Assembly (NCBI GenBank): GCA_009760855.2
Contig: WPIO01000001.1
Coordinates: 11,047,501 to 11,109,500, forward strand
Length of the DNA: 62,000 nucleotides
Source: Cristatella mucedo
Lineage: Eukaryota; Bryozoa; Phylactolaemata; Cristatellidae
Reading direction: 5' to 3'
Numbering within the stretch: position 1 is the first letter of the stretch; each line of letters starts with the position of its first letter. The position numbers and the translations under genes were made by a program. Positions 1-13,151 of this stretch are shown piece by piece. The notes under the pieces are model-generated. The model saw only the letters and a list, made by a program, of their open reading frames with translations, was not told the DNA's origin and ran no database searches.

Positions 1-82
1 TCCTTCCCACTCCGCCATTACACTGCCTCCTTGTCCCAATTCCTACTGGTCCCAGGGGCTGTACACACGTGCGTGCAAGCAT

Positions 83-162
<80 letters not shown>
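83..162. repeat. (AC)n microsatellite
   Basis: About 40 uninterrupted AC units. Confidence 0.97.
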
Positions 163-163
<1 letters not shown>

Positions 164-1574
164 GACCGTAGCAGGTACTGACGTCGGTGCCAAATCAGCC
201 TAACAGCTGGATGCAAGCAGCTGCTGATAACAAGTGGCTATGTAGCTCCGGAGGGGGAGGCAGTAGTGGTGGTCTGCCCGGTCGCAATCGCTCAATGAGC
301 TTAGTGCCTCCAAGCAAACCAGTGGCTATTTCGCCTGGTCTGAGGCACCGAGTCGGAGGCAGCTGTCGCGGCACCAAATAGAGTGCAAGAGAGGCTTAAC
401 AGGGCATGTACCACGTGACAAGCAAGGAGCAGGAGGAGGAGGGCTGATCATATAGGACAAGCTAGCTTAGCTGCCTGTTCTCCTAGCTGTCACGGCTGTC
501 TCCAGCGCTTCCTGCATAGTTGCATCCGGTGGTCAAGCTGACTGCTTTTTAGAGCACGGCTTTCCCATGCCTTTCAGTTTTAATTAGCTGCACCCTGGCC
601 GACGAAATTGGCTTTTAATTACGACTGGGTACACGTAGCAGCCCCCAAATACTCATTAAGCCAGGCGAATAGCAGACAAGCCAGTGCTAGCAACCGAGCA
701 ACTAGAGAACCTCTCTTCCACAAGGTCAGGCAGCAGCTAAGCTGGAAGCCACGAAGCAGCCAAATCTCTTCCTTGCATAAGTCCCACCATGGAATCGAAC
801 AAACTGTAAGCAGCTGCACATGAATGGCTAAATCGGACTGACCTAATCGGAGAAAATTCTCCTAGCTTGAATCTCCTTCGGCTTCAAAAGATGCGCAGCA
901 GTAACATCAGCATTAAAACCTTGATTTATGAACAAAGTACTGTGCATGTGACCTTGTGACCCTTTAGATACCTCACTGTCACTACTTCACATATGCAAGA
1001 AGAACCTATCACGGTGAGTCGACCTATGCGTTCACAAGTAGCTGATTTTGATACTGCTCCAGCTGCTGCTAGTACTGCTGCTACGCAGACCCTAAAAAAC
1101 TTAAGTCCGCATATTGCCGTCACACCCCCTCCATATTACCCGTACACAATTAGTGAGACATTTCTCGGACCACAAAACTTGCGATGCCTTTCACATGCAG
1201 TGACTAACAGCTATCGCTTCGAGATGGTAAAAACGAGAGTAATCGTAATCGAGGGAAACCCGAAAAATAACTATTGTCCTACAATGCAACCTCAGATCGA
1301 ACCAGCAAACACTGAGTGCCAAGCTAGAGGTTGCTTGCTCACTGGCCGGCATGCATTCCGAGAGACCTGCCAAGAGCCAGCCGCTCAGTCAGCTGTCACA
1401 GCTTGGCATGTCGGCAGCCTCGACCGAATGTAAAAAGAACAAGGCTGCTGTCAAAATCCACCCAAAATGTGCCACTCGCCGCTGCCGCACTACACCGAGC
1501 AGCATGCCGCAAATGCTTGCACCTAAGACTCTGTGCTTGCCCGTCGGTCAACAATTCTGTCTGTCTATCTGTGT

Positions 1575-1576
<2 letters not shown>

Positions 1577-1666
<90 letters not shown>
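1577..1666. repeat. (CT)n microsatellite
   Basis: About 43 CT units. Open frames of Ser-Leu or Arg-Glu repeats across it are artefacts. Confidence 0.97.
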
Positions 1667-1668
<2 letters not shown>

Positions 1669-4408
1669 TAGCATCCTATCCCCTTCCCTTTGCCAGTACT
1701 GTCATCGCGAGTGACTGGTGCTGGTGCACTACCAGCAGGGCTACCGATTTGAAATCGATGACTGCACAGCCGACAAAGCAGCCAACAAGCAGCGGCAGCA
1801 GCTGACCTGTGCTTGACAAGCGGCACAGCTAACTCCTTTCGTTCTCCAGACCCGTCGATGAAGGGGCTCTTCAAGGTAGGCTCCACACAAACTTATCACA
1901 GTCTAATGGTTCCACGGCTGCTACAGATTGTGATGGGTGCGCTATACGTGCAGCTACTGCCGACCGAAGCGGCCAGAATTGCCCACGACAGCATCCAAGC
2001 AGAATATAATTACGACAGTAATAAGAAATTACCACCGCTACTTTATCTTGCTAGTATATCGTACATTATTAATGGTCTTTGATGAGCATCATTAACTTCT
2101 AAGTCAAACCTACATTTATAAATGCTAATATAACACCCGAGCACATAAATGCCTCCCTTCGCACTATATAACTATATAAATGCAGATAATTTCTATAGGC
2201 AGCATGCCGGCAAGAACCAGTGAGCTAATGCAGCTTGCTTAGCTATTACACAGCGGCAGCTTGGCAGTTATGCAAACACCAGCCACATCAGCTGGGCCTG
2301 GTACATTTCGACACAGTTTTACTGCTCCTTTGATACTTTCAAACATATGTAGCCTGGATAAAAAAAAACGGCTCAATTCATAACATTAAGTACACAAGAC
2401 CAGTTTCAGCCAGAGTTGGTATGAACTACACACTTCAAAAATATGCCAGCTGCTTGCATGCTGAAAGGGAATCATGGCAGAGTGGCAGTAGGGCCATTAG
2501 AAAAATTCCACGTCGGCCCCCCTATTAAAAACCTCGCTGGCTTTAACCACGAGTGCACACGCGAAACCGCTTAACACCACTGCACACCTGTACGACCTGC
2601 CTTCCTCATAGAGCTCTTGTCGCCCGGCCGCCTGCCTGCAGTGCTCAGACATGTGATCCGGCCTTGCAGGGCTGCCAGCTCACCAGCCGTATGGCAGGCA
2701 TAGATAGCTAGCGGGCCGACCTTTTAACCGGCATATAATAGGCTGCATCTGGCAAAGGCAAAGTCTGGCCCTCTTCCTTGGCTCAATCCTGGCTAAGGTC
2801 CCTGGCTAAGGAGCCACGGCCAAGCAGCTGCTCAGCACGAATCCCACGACGTTGCCCCCCCCCCCAATGTGGTCGAGCCAGAGCCGGCAACGTGCAATGC
2901 CTTCCCTTCCCTCGGCTGCAGGCGCGGTAAAACGAAAACCTGCAACACACTCGAGTCTGCCACCTCTGCAACTTGACCGTTCGACAGAAGCAGCAGTCTC
3001 GATCAGAGCGGCCATGCTTGCTGCCCTTCCGGCAGTACTCTCCGTGCACGCTGCTTCGTGAATGGCGCACGCACACTGCGCCCGAAGCTTCAAGCATCGC
3101 GCCGGCATGAGTGGCCTGCTCCAGAAAGGTTGCATGCCCAGAGCAGGCAAAAGCCTGCGCCAGCGCGCATAGCAGTGCTGCACGCCAAAGCACTCGGGCA
3201 CAGGGGCGGTAGTGTCGTCGCGATCGCTGAGCATTCGAGCTGTCGAAATGTACAGTGGCATCAAAATGTACGCCAGTCGAAGTTGAACGCGCCCATGCTT
3301 GTACGCAGTTCGTGCCCAAGGGGTGCTACTGCCCCGGATGCCCCAGAGCTCACACACTCACGCCCTGCCCACCTACCCAGCCCAGGGACTGAAGCATCAG
3401 TGTCCACACGAGCGACGCAGTCAGTGAGGACGCACGATAGCAAGCACGCACACTAATCGAATGCCGCGATGAAGCTAAATCGATGCAGCTACATAGCTTC
3501 TTTGCATCGCCCTCTTCAGAGCGCTGGTCACTCGAATCGCTACTTGCTTCGAAGCTGCTTATTGGATTTCACTGCTAATCACGACGAGCGTGGCACAATT
3601 CCCTCACACCCAAGCCAGCTCATACACAGCTGCCCCGCTGGGTGCCAACAGGTGGCATGTTCGTTAGGCAGCCACCCAGCTGCCCCCACCAATGATCGAC
3701 AGGCTGCTGCGTCCTGATGAGCAAAGATTAAATTAAAATGATCAGTGCCGAGCTCACGAGCAAGCTAGGCCTAGCAGCAGCCACTGCCATGGGTAAGTGC
3801 CGAGAGGTGGGCTACAGCAGCACGACAGCAGCAGGGCAGCCCACCGACCAGTGACTGACCTCGATTGATCTCGACTGCTGTTTCGATGCAAGAAGCGGGA
3901 CAGCAGCAGACAAATGGCTAAGAGAGGCAAATTTCGGCTTGACAGTCTTCGGCGCTCTCGGGACTCACTACAGGCAGCATGTGTTCGCACCGCCAAGTGT
4001 CCTCTAACTTATACCGAGCCGAAGCTCCTTGATTCTCAAATTAAGTCGTAACAGGGCTTCATTTATGGATGTAATCGACTGTTTTTTTTTAACTTTTTTT
4101 TATTACAGACGCTATTAATTAACCCTTTGGTTGAGCAATTACTTCTATAGCGCTTTACGATCAAGATGATGCATACCGATCAGAAATATCAATGATGCAT
4201 ACCGATCAGATTGTACAATATCAATGAAAAGTAAGAGGTAACCACCTGGTTATGCAATTTAGAAAGAAAACCAGCAAGGAGTCAAGAAGGCAGAATTAGA
4301 CTATATGATGCACGCGCTGTCACACTATCTCACCATTTAATAAAGCTGCTGGACCAAGCTTCCAGTAGGCTGCTTGCTCACAGCAGTGGTGATTAACCAT
4401 TCCCAGTG

Positions 4409-4545
4409 CTGGTTTGGCACAGTGGTTAATGTGCTCACCCCGACCAAGGACTGGCCGAGGTCGTGGGCTCGAGCCCCGTGGCGTATGTGTTGGCGCCTGA
4501 ATAGAGATTAAGTTCTCTTGGGGTACTATACAAATGAATTATACT
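4409..4545 (+). mobile_element. SINE-1, tRNA-headed SINE
   Basis: Head with A-box-like tggcacagtggttaatg and B-box-like gggctcgagcccc, then a tail agttctcttggggtactata. The tail matches the LINE-A 3' end. Other copies are at 17.1, 22.8, 29.1, 31.0 and 46.1 kb. Confidence 0.75.
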
Positions 4546-6257
4546 TTTTTTTCATTTTAGTATTCGACTGAGCCTGGACACTCGGTTGACGGTTCTGCCT
4601 GGCTATTTGGCTTGCCTAGGACCACGGTCTAGGACCAGCTTCGGCAGAACCCTTCGAGGCTAACTTGGCAGCTCCCACAAATTCTCTTCCCTTGACTTCT
4701 TGCGACCGAGCCAAAGCCAGACAGGCGCACGGTGGCAGTAAAAGAGCAACACGAGAGCTGCCGCGAGCTGCCGACACGGCGCATCACGCACGAGTGTGTG
4801 GCTGGCCAGCCGTTGCAGCACTCTATGAGGCAGCGGACGGCGCACAGAGCGGCACACAGAGCCCGAGCTCTACGGAGGCACCTAGGAGCTCCGCGCACTG
4901 GCAGCCCTGGCATTGGCAGTTCACCGTGCAGCGACGGCTCTGGTGTGGGCAAGATTCGGAAGGCCGCTAAGCGGAAATCCGTGTGCTCAGCAGCTCGAGG
5001 TCCACGCGATGAGCTTGCACTGACGGTGCCGTCGACAAGCGCCAAAGAGGCAACACAAGCAGTGTCGGAGCCCCCCCCCCCTCCGGCAGGGGGGGCTCAC
5101 TGGCATTTGGCAAAGCCCCTCCATAGCAGCCAGCGACCTGGGCCGCCCACTGATCAATACCAACGACAAAATTATGTCCTACTTCGATTCGAAATTGTCC
5201 ATTACTTTCGGATCTTCCCCGACACATGAAAATCTATGTCTTGCCAGCTACATAAAAATCTTGCAGGTCCTGTCCCCCCCCACTCAGATGAAAATCCTGG
5301 CTCTGCCTCTGAACATCAGCAGTGTCGCCTGCAGATAGGGCACCGGCTAGCCGCGAGCATGCCAGCCAGGCAATCATGCGAGCACAGTTTCGTCGGCAGA
5401 GGACCCTCCGCGGCACCGGAGTCCGATCAGAACAGCAAAACCGGCACGACATTGTGGAGTAGAAGTTAGCCGGCTTGCTGCATTGGCGGTGATCACCTCG
5501 GTGTGCACGACCTCGACGGGAGCTGACCGTGTGGCTTTTAGCTACAGCCGAACGTCCAACGTCTGCGGACTGCGGCCGAAGGGAGGGGAGTGCTGCCGGG
5601 CGAGCAGGTCTGAGACACACAAGAGTGGCTACCAACAGTGGAGCCTCCACACAGCAATGCCTGGCTTAATTATGCACGGCTACCAATCGGGCAATTCTTT
5701 TTGGTAATAAGGGCAAGAGGGACCCCTTTACAAAGGAGTGACGTTAGTACAAAAGAGAAAGCCTGCCCAGCAGCATAATTAAACACCATTAGTGGGACAT
5801 ACAGATCCCGAGACTAGCAGAGGCATGTCGTGTCTGGCGGCGGGGCTCGGCAGGGGGAGGGAGACTGTACTCCCAACGTGGACAACATCCCAGCGACTGC
5901 CAGCAACCATCGGAGTGAGACAATGAATGCTACACGGTCGGTGGCCGCACATCCGACGTCGGCTTCATCACACGGCCACCTTTCACCACACCGCAGCAAC
6001 CGACCATAGGCACGAGCCGATGAAGTGGAAGAGGCGTAACGCCCTCCTCTGATCCCCGATCTCCTGCAGCTAACGGTCTGCCTCAAGGTCGGGGTCCTGC
6101 CCCCCCCATTGGGAAAGTTCGGGCCTTCCCCAACTAGGTCGGTCATCTGAAAGGGGGCATCATAAGGCATCAGCTCAGCTAGCCCTCTCTTTAAATACAG
6201 TATGTTCTGTCGGGGCAGTGAGACGGCTGACAGTTAGACGACTATGTTTCTCTCTCT

Positions 6258-7119
<862 letters not shown>

Positions 7120-9826
7120 GTCGGCAGACCCGGTTCCCGTCAGAAATAGCAAAAATGGGTTCTCTGAACTGCTCACGAGCAGGTGATGTCATGTGCTCAG
7201 TATAATCCCCTGCACTTGTGTGGATGGCTGCGGAATCGAGTGGGGGATACCGCGATGGGTCAGTCGCCGGGTAAACTAGCCTGGCCCTCCGAGACCTAGC
7301 ATTCAGGCAGCAGCAGCACGGTCCCACAGCCACCGCCGTGGTGTCGGTCGGTGCTTAAGCGCCCCATCACCACCCTCCCTCCCTCCCATACGGTTCCGAC
7401 TAGTGCTCATCTTCGGCGGCTTCGATCCCGTGCCTTGCGCTGGGCTGGGTGCGGCTACTTTCCCTCCGAGGTTCGGCGGTCCGTGTTTGGCCTCGCGCCA
7501 TTGTTTTTAGGAGCAGCCGCGTTAGAAACAAGCAATGACTTATTAGCTTCGAACCATTGTTCCTCGGCCAGCAAACCCAAATACATCCCTGAATGTCGGT
7601 ACTCTACACGGCGTGATTTCAGTGTGTCTATGTACATAATTAGCACAAAGAGTGGGTGTCAAAAGAATGCCGGCAATACCTGAAGGCACCGGCAGCGGAC
7701 GCGGCGGCGGCATGACGCTGACGCGGCGGCGGTGGTAGCCGGCGCGGCGACCCTCGCGTGGGTGCCCCGAGTGCACCGCCGCCGTCGGCAGGCGCCGACA
7801 GCGAGGCCGCACAATTAGCGTCCGCCGGCGAGTCGTCGACGTCGACGTCGCCCGAACGCAGGGCGCAGCGGGACACGAGTAACGCCGCCGCCGCCCGCGG
7901 GCCACCCGGCGGAGGCTGGGGGCGGCGGCGGCGGAGGAGGCTGCTGCTGCGCGGTTCGGCCAGCGCGGCGTGCGGACCGCGGTCGGAGCCGTGGGCTCGC
8001 GCCGACATCCGCCCGGTCGCCCTCTCTTTGCCCGCCATCCCCGGCGGCTCGCGCCTCCGCGAAGCAGCGGCCGAGGCGCCCATTGCCGCCGACCCGACGA
8101 GCCGCCGCTCGGCGCGCGTTCCCCACAAGCCTACGACGGCGCTAGCCGCGGTAATAGCGCCCCCAGCGAAAGCGACCAACGGCGACCACCTGCCGGCGTG
8201 CGGGTAGCGTAGCGGCGCCCGGCTGGCGTTGCGGCGGCGGGCCTCGCTCGAGCCCGAGGCCGCTGGGGCCAGGCGCGCCAGCCATCCTCGCGACTCGCGC
8301 ACCTAACCACGCGCGAGACGAACCGGATGGGGTTGGCGGGCGGGCGCGGGACCGATCGAGCCGCGGCGCGCAGAGCGTCGTTGCCGCAACGCGGTCGCCG
8401 ACGGACGGCCGCGGCGGAATCCGCGCTCCGTCCGTGCGGCCGACCCGCCTGCTGCGTTGCGCGTACCCAGCAGCCGATAGATGGGGGGGGAGTCGTCGAG
8501 GGGAACGCGTCAACCGCGAGCGGCGCTCGCCCTCGCCGCCGCCGCTAATCTAGCGCAGGAAGCGAGTCCCGGCGGCCTGCGGGTGAGGCGCGGCGCCTGT
8601 GCGTCGGCCCGGCTGCGCTCGGACGCCAGCTGCCGCTCACCTCTCTCGCGAGCGAGCGCGCGCGAAGCAGTTCCAAGCGCAGAGCTACGAGTGGCGGCCG
8701 CCCGTTAGACAGCGCTAGCGAATGCCCAGTGTGAAAATGGCGGACAAATCAAACCGACTTTAATTAACAAACAAACTAATTGGAGTCAGGTGCGCATGCT
8801 TAATTGAACCATGTGCCTGACAGGCTATTTGTTCCGGGCGGAGCTTCGTTTTTACGCACCCAGTAAATTACCATAATAAAGGCGTCGCTGATCCGTGCAT
8901 AACCCCGCCTGCCTCAAAGTCCGACGCCCGTAGCAGTGGCAAGACGGATTAATCCGGTATTATAACTGCGCCTCGTCGCCGACGACGTTAAGGCCGCCAT
9001 CGGGGACCAGACTCCCGAGGGCGGCGGAGCGAGGCGGACGCGAGGGCTGCAGACTATTGCGCAGGCGCATCGCCGCTGAAGGCGCCTTTAGCAAATCGCC
9101 CCGAGAAAGCGAGGCCTAATTAAAATGAGGTTCGACACTACGCCACGTAGCCAAAGTAGTGAAATCGGAGCAATCAGGGAGCGAGTGGCGGAAGCGCTTC
9201 GGCAGCGATGCCCGCCACCGCAGACGACCCAGTCGCCGCCGAAGGGCGCCTCGGCTTATCTGCCGCCGGTCTGCCGGCCGGCGCACTCATTCGCGGCGCT
9301 TGCCGGCGCTGCGTCTCGCCGTGTCCTCACAGGCGACGCCGCCGCCGAAGCCTCGTCTTGCCGTTGAGCGCGCGTCCCTGCTCGCCTAACTGCTGCCGGC
9401 GGCTCTTTCGTCTGTCCATCGAGGTCCAGGAGGAACCGAATGCTCCCAGCCACGCGGAATCTCGCGCGGCTGCACCGACGTTGGCGTCCGTCGCGCGACG
9501 GCTCGCGAGCTAATGGGATCGCTCTCGATCACTCGCGCCGTCGCGAATGCTAACGCTGCAGCAGTTGTCTCCCGTCAACGGCGGCGACGGCTTTCGCGGT
9601 CCCCACGCGGGCGAGCAGCTGCGGTAGCGTTGACTTTACTAGTAGTAATAACCAAGGCGTCGTTTGCGCTTCGCCGTAAGAGAATTCAATCTCTATCTCG
9701 AGACCCTTTGCAACTCGCTTGCTCTTGCCTTTGCAACTTCAATCGTGGTGAATCCTCGAAGAAGGCGCTCTGCTCTCTGAGCTCTGCGAGCGGTAGCTGA
9801 TCTGCTGACCTCTGCCGAGTCACCGG

Positions 9827-9970
9827 CTAGAGACGAGAGAGAGGAGAGAAAGAGAGAGAGAGAGGCGAGAGAACGAAAGAGACGGAGAGCGAGAGAGAAA
9901 AAAAGAGAGAGAGAGCGACAGAGGGGCGAGAGAAAGAAATAGAGAGGGAGAGACGTGGGATAGAGGAAGA
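9827..9970. repeat. GA-rich purine tract
   Basis: Imperfect GAGAGA with AAAG interruptions inside the CpG-dense block. Confidence 0.85.
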
Positions 9971-10631
9971 GGGAGACCCCAGCACGCCGCCGCGCAAGAC
10001 AGCTCCGCACCAGCCGTCCCCGCATTGCGACGCCGGCGGGTAATCGTCAGATCGCCGATCGCCGCGCTCTACGACGTGCGTCGCCGGCGCTCGCTGCGCG
10101 GAGGCGACGGGCTAGCGAATGGGGACAGTCGGCTGCGCTCTCACTGCCGGCGCAGCGTTGTCGCTGCGCTGGACAGCTCACCACGGGGTGGGCGGCGCGG
10201 CACGATGCCCCCGAGTGGCCGAGCGAGACGCGGACACAATGCTACGCCGCTGGCGGAATGCTTCGCCGCGACCGATCCTATGCAAACATAATTGCAGATT
10301 AATCACTCGACCGCTTAATCCTTCTATACATGTACACAGTCCCGGGCACAGTCCCCGCTCGCCGGTCATAGATTAAAATTATGGCCGCCGAGCAAACACG
10401 CGCGGCCAAGCCGCTCCGCCTAAATGAGGTCGCCCAGCGGCGGCGGCGGCATTGCCAGTTGCGAAAGGGCGGGCGGGAGGGAAGGAGGGCGAGGGAACGC
10501 GGTGGGCTGTGCGCGGAGAACGCTCTCGGCGCGCGCGGCTCCGTCCCCCGGACAGCTTCGCGCGGCCGCCCGCTGCGGAGCTGTCGCACAACGTGCACTG
10601 TTCAACGTCCAAGTCGCCGCACCAGCGGCGG

Positions 10632-10632
<1 letters not shown>

Positions 10633-10666
<34 letters not shown>
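10633..10666. repeat. G34 homopolymer
   Basis: Thirty-four consecutive G bases following GGCGGC. Length is unlikely to be exact in an assembly. Confidence 0.95.
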
Positions 10667-11431
10667 CGGTGCCGCGTCGTCCGCGAGCGGTCGGCTCGAC
10701 GTACGAACGCTGCGATAAAAAGTCAGCTCGCAGCAATGCCCTTCACGCCCTCCTTTCGTCCCCCCCCCGCCCCTTCCGCCCGCCAGCAGTCAGCGTGCGC
10801 TGGGCCGGCGACGCCGTAGGAGCGAGCGACGATGCTCAGGCGCGGTCCCGACCGGCGCGAGCGAGAGCGATGTCGAGTTTCGATTTGCGAGCGACGCGCA
10901 GCGGCGAACAGCAAATACCGGCGGCCGAGCGGAAATCTCTCCAGGAAGGAAGTCCGCCAGCACCCTGAGCAGCTGTCGTCACGCGGCGCCGAAAATCCGG
11001 TCGGCACTGGTTGGGACTGTCGCACACGGCCGGGCCCCGGACGCAGTGGGGGATGGATGGGAGGCGAGTGAGGATGCGTTGCGGGCGTAGCTCGTTGACG
11101 CTCCGCACGTTTGGCTAAGCATGTCAACGCAGATGTCGTCTCGGGGAGGTCCTCGCCGACCGTTAGACCACGAAATGTGTTCACCGGATGTGTCCGATCT
11201 CCTCTCTGCCACACGCGGAAAACGGCGATCGACGAACGCGCTCGATAGCGGAGTGCCATTTGCGAAAAGCCAACTTTCGGCCCAGCGGCCAACTCCTCAT
11301 CTCGCGCGCACCGCCGGCGTCTGGTACTGGCCGGGAGCTCTGCATTCTGGGAGGAAAGGGGCAGAGGCCTTTTAAGGCAGATTGTCAAGAAAAATACTTA
11401 CAAAACGGTTCCAACAATGAAATATTTGTTG

Positions 11432-11545
11432 TAATAATAATAATGCATTTTCATGGCACCCTCAGAGAACTGATTCTCTTTCTAGGCACTTTACAAATGA
11501 TGCAAAGGAAGCACGATCGGTTGGTTCGTGCTCAGCAATGACATG
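11432..11545 (-). mobile_element. LINE-A 3' tail, copy 2
   Basis: Starts with the ATT-type tail, then ctcagagaactgattctctttctaggcac in antisense, and ends after the gcacgatcggttgg segment. Only about 110 bases remain. Confidence 0.7.
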
Positions 11546-11659
11546 TTTAGGATACTTTTCAAAAGACTAAAATGTTAGAAATGAGATCGCGTTCTGACGA
11601 CTCATACATGCAAGAAAAAATTATTATATAAACAATGTCCAAGCCGGACGTAAACAGTA

Positions 11660-11990
11660 AGCAACATATATGCATATGGCAAATTTACCGACCTCAGCAT
11701 CAAACGTGACTTGGGTCCGAACTTTCTGAACCTGGGTAGATTGTGTACATGCGTGAAGCTTGTTGAGGTGCATGATTGTGACTTGTATACAGCTTCAACT
11801 ACAGCGTAGCTTAGTGCCTTATACAATTCCACAACTCGACCAATACTTGGTAGATCGGAGTTAAATTTAAATGCGAGTTCAGCTCTGCTGGTACCGCATT
11901 TCACTAGTTTATTTCTGATTTTGGTTGATGTTTTGCAATACGTGTCATCAAACTCCCATAGCTTTATTTTCTGCAATCGTGGATATGTAT
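11660..11990 (-). repeat. Family X repeat, antisense copy
   Basis: The minus strand is open for 124 codons (TKIRNKLVKCGTSRAELAF, IGRVVELYKALSYAVVEAVY). The same peptide pattern and DNA recur at 12.06-12.34, 34.87-35.33 and 57.69-58.14 kb, so this is a dispersed repeat with remnants of a coding region. I do not recognise the family. Confidence 0.55.
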
Positions 11991-12059
11991 AGCAGAAGTT
12001 GTCCTGCCGAAATCAGAAATAAACAAGTGCAATGATTTACTCAGCTGAGCTCACATTTT

Positions 12060-12338
12060 AAATTTTGCCTTGGCCCATCATGCTTTGACCGAATTACTGA
12101 ATGTACAAGGCACCAAATTACACTGTAAGTGATGTTGTTTCGAAGTCACAAGTATCTGCCTTTAACAAGCTGCAAAGCATGTACCTCGACGTACGAGGAT
12201 TAAGCAAGCTGGGACACAATTCATTTATGATGCAGAGATTGGTAAAAAATTTTACTCGTCGATATTCTGTCGCGGATTGCTTCCAGTTTAGTCGTGGTTT
12301 GCCTAGTCGTACATTTTTAATACTTTCTTTTCACTTGG
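12060..12338 (+). repeat. Family X repeat, sense copy
   Basis: Reads SMYLDVRGLSKLGHNSFMMQ on the plus strand, aligning with MYLDV..NKFRH..MMQR at 35.1 kb. It faces the antisense copy at 11.7 kb, making an inverted pair. Confidence 0.55.
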
Positions 12339-12514
12339 AAATCTTCAAAACTTCGCGTCTCATTTCTAGCAACTTCTCGCTCAGGACTCTTAGCTGCCGG
12401 CCAACCGCTTCCGGTCCACCCGCTGAATCTGCCGAGGAAGAGACTCGCGAGGTGACTACTCCGGCGGGGTTTGGAAGATCGGGTCGGACGCCGCCGTCGT
12501 AGACGGCGTCACTC
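12339..12514 (-). CDS. Possible first coding exon, unknown protein
   Basis: A minus-strand ATG opens MSDAVYDGGVRPDLPN, then a Ser/Gly-rich part and a helix (VGRQLRVLSEKLLEMRREV). A weak donor (gtgaaa) lies at its end, otherwise a stop occurs at once (12,331). The DNA around the start is CpG-rich. I do not recognise the product and found no partner exon, so this is a candidate only. Confidence 0.27.
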
Positions 12515-12894
12515 ATTGGCTCGGAATGTGTCGGCCGTTGCGAACTCGGTTCGTTGGTGCGGGGCGGACGCTCGAGCTCGTCACAGGTCGCGACGGCACG
12601 AGTCACACTCAGCGCTGGAGTGCAGAGCGCAGGCGGCTCGCTCGACCGTTCGCCGCTAAAGCGGCGGAATGAGGATGAGGCGGAAGGAGGGTGGAGCTGA
12701 CTCGCCGCTGCGCCCCGCACGCGCCCTCGCGCGGCGGACTTTTTACTTGGCTACTGCGTTTCAGCGGGCCAGACGCCTGCACCTTCGGCGCTGGTCTTTC
12801 TTTCAGCGCAGAAGGGTGCCACCCTCGGTGCTGATCCGGAGCCGACGCTGTCTCTTTGCCCCGACCTGTATGTGCAGATGCATGCGTGCCCCTG

Positions 12895-13000
12895 CGTGTG
12901 CGTGATGTGTGTGTGTGTGTACGTACGTGTGTGTGTGTGTGCGTTCGTGCGTGCGGAGCATGTACGTGCGTGCGTGAGTGTGCGTGAGTGTGCGTGTGAG
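12895..13000. repeat. (GT)n-rich imperfect microsatellite
   Basis: GTGTGT with CGTACGT interruptions, about 150 bases before the AGAP-like exon. Confidence 0.85.
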
Positions 13001-13151
13001 GGCACTTCCGCACGGTTGCACCGGCCTTGGGAACGACGTGCCAGTTCACTTTGCATGCGCTCTGCATGTGACGATCCGACATCAGCATTCCAGGCGCCGA
13101 TAACGACCGCGGCTGCTGACGCTTCTCTTCTTTTCTTTCTCGTCTTTCCAG

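Larger units (their letters stand above)
1..6257. other. Left flank, no recognisable gene
   Basis: Contains microsatellites (83-162, 1,577-1,666), a SINE at about 4,409-4,545 and moderately GC-rich stretches (2,600-3,450 and 4,650-5,650) with overlapping open frames on both strands that show no domain. A 19-base direct duplication (atgatgcataccgatcaga) occurs around 4,168-4,210. I see no splice-flanked coding exon that I can support. Confidence 0.5.
7400..11380. promoter_or_regulatory. CpG-dense block, probable CpG-island-like promoter region
   Basis: CG dinucleotides are abundant across about 4 kb, unlike the rest of the window. The many overlapping open frames on both strands are a by-product of high GC and encode Arg/Ala/Pro-rich low-complexity peptides with no recognisable domain. 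CGG/CCG clusters occur at 7,690-8,300. A 34-base G run (10,633-10,666) and a GA-rich tract (9,827-9,970) lie inside. It could serve the plus-strand AGAP-like exon at 13.15 kb or the minus-strand candidate at 12.5 kb. Confidence 0.5.

Noticed and set aside
1396-1714. Ser-Leu and Arg-Glu repeat frames
   Set aside because: They are translations of the CT microsatellite; the same applies at 6,552-7,333, 24,659-25,046 and 52,464-52,819.
2783-3357. Overlapping frames of about 180 codons on the minus strand
   Set aside because: GC-rich sequence is open in several frames at once on both strands; no domain, no splice support.
5590-5660. Sequence tggctaccaacagtggagcc as an LTR-retroelement primer-binding site
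   Set aside because: No matching LTR at the right place and no gag or pol frame follows.
7640-8302. 220-codon Arg/Ala-rich frame in the CpG-dense block
   Set aside because: Composition follows the GC content, with equally long frames on the other strand.
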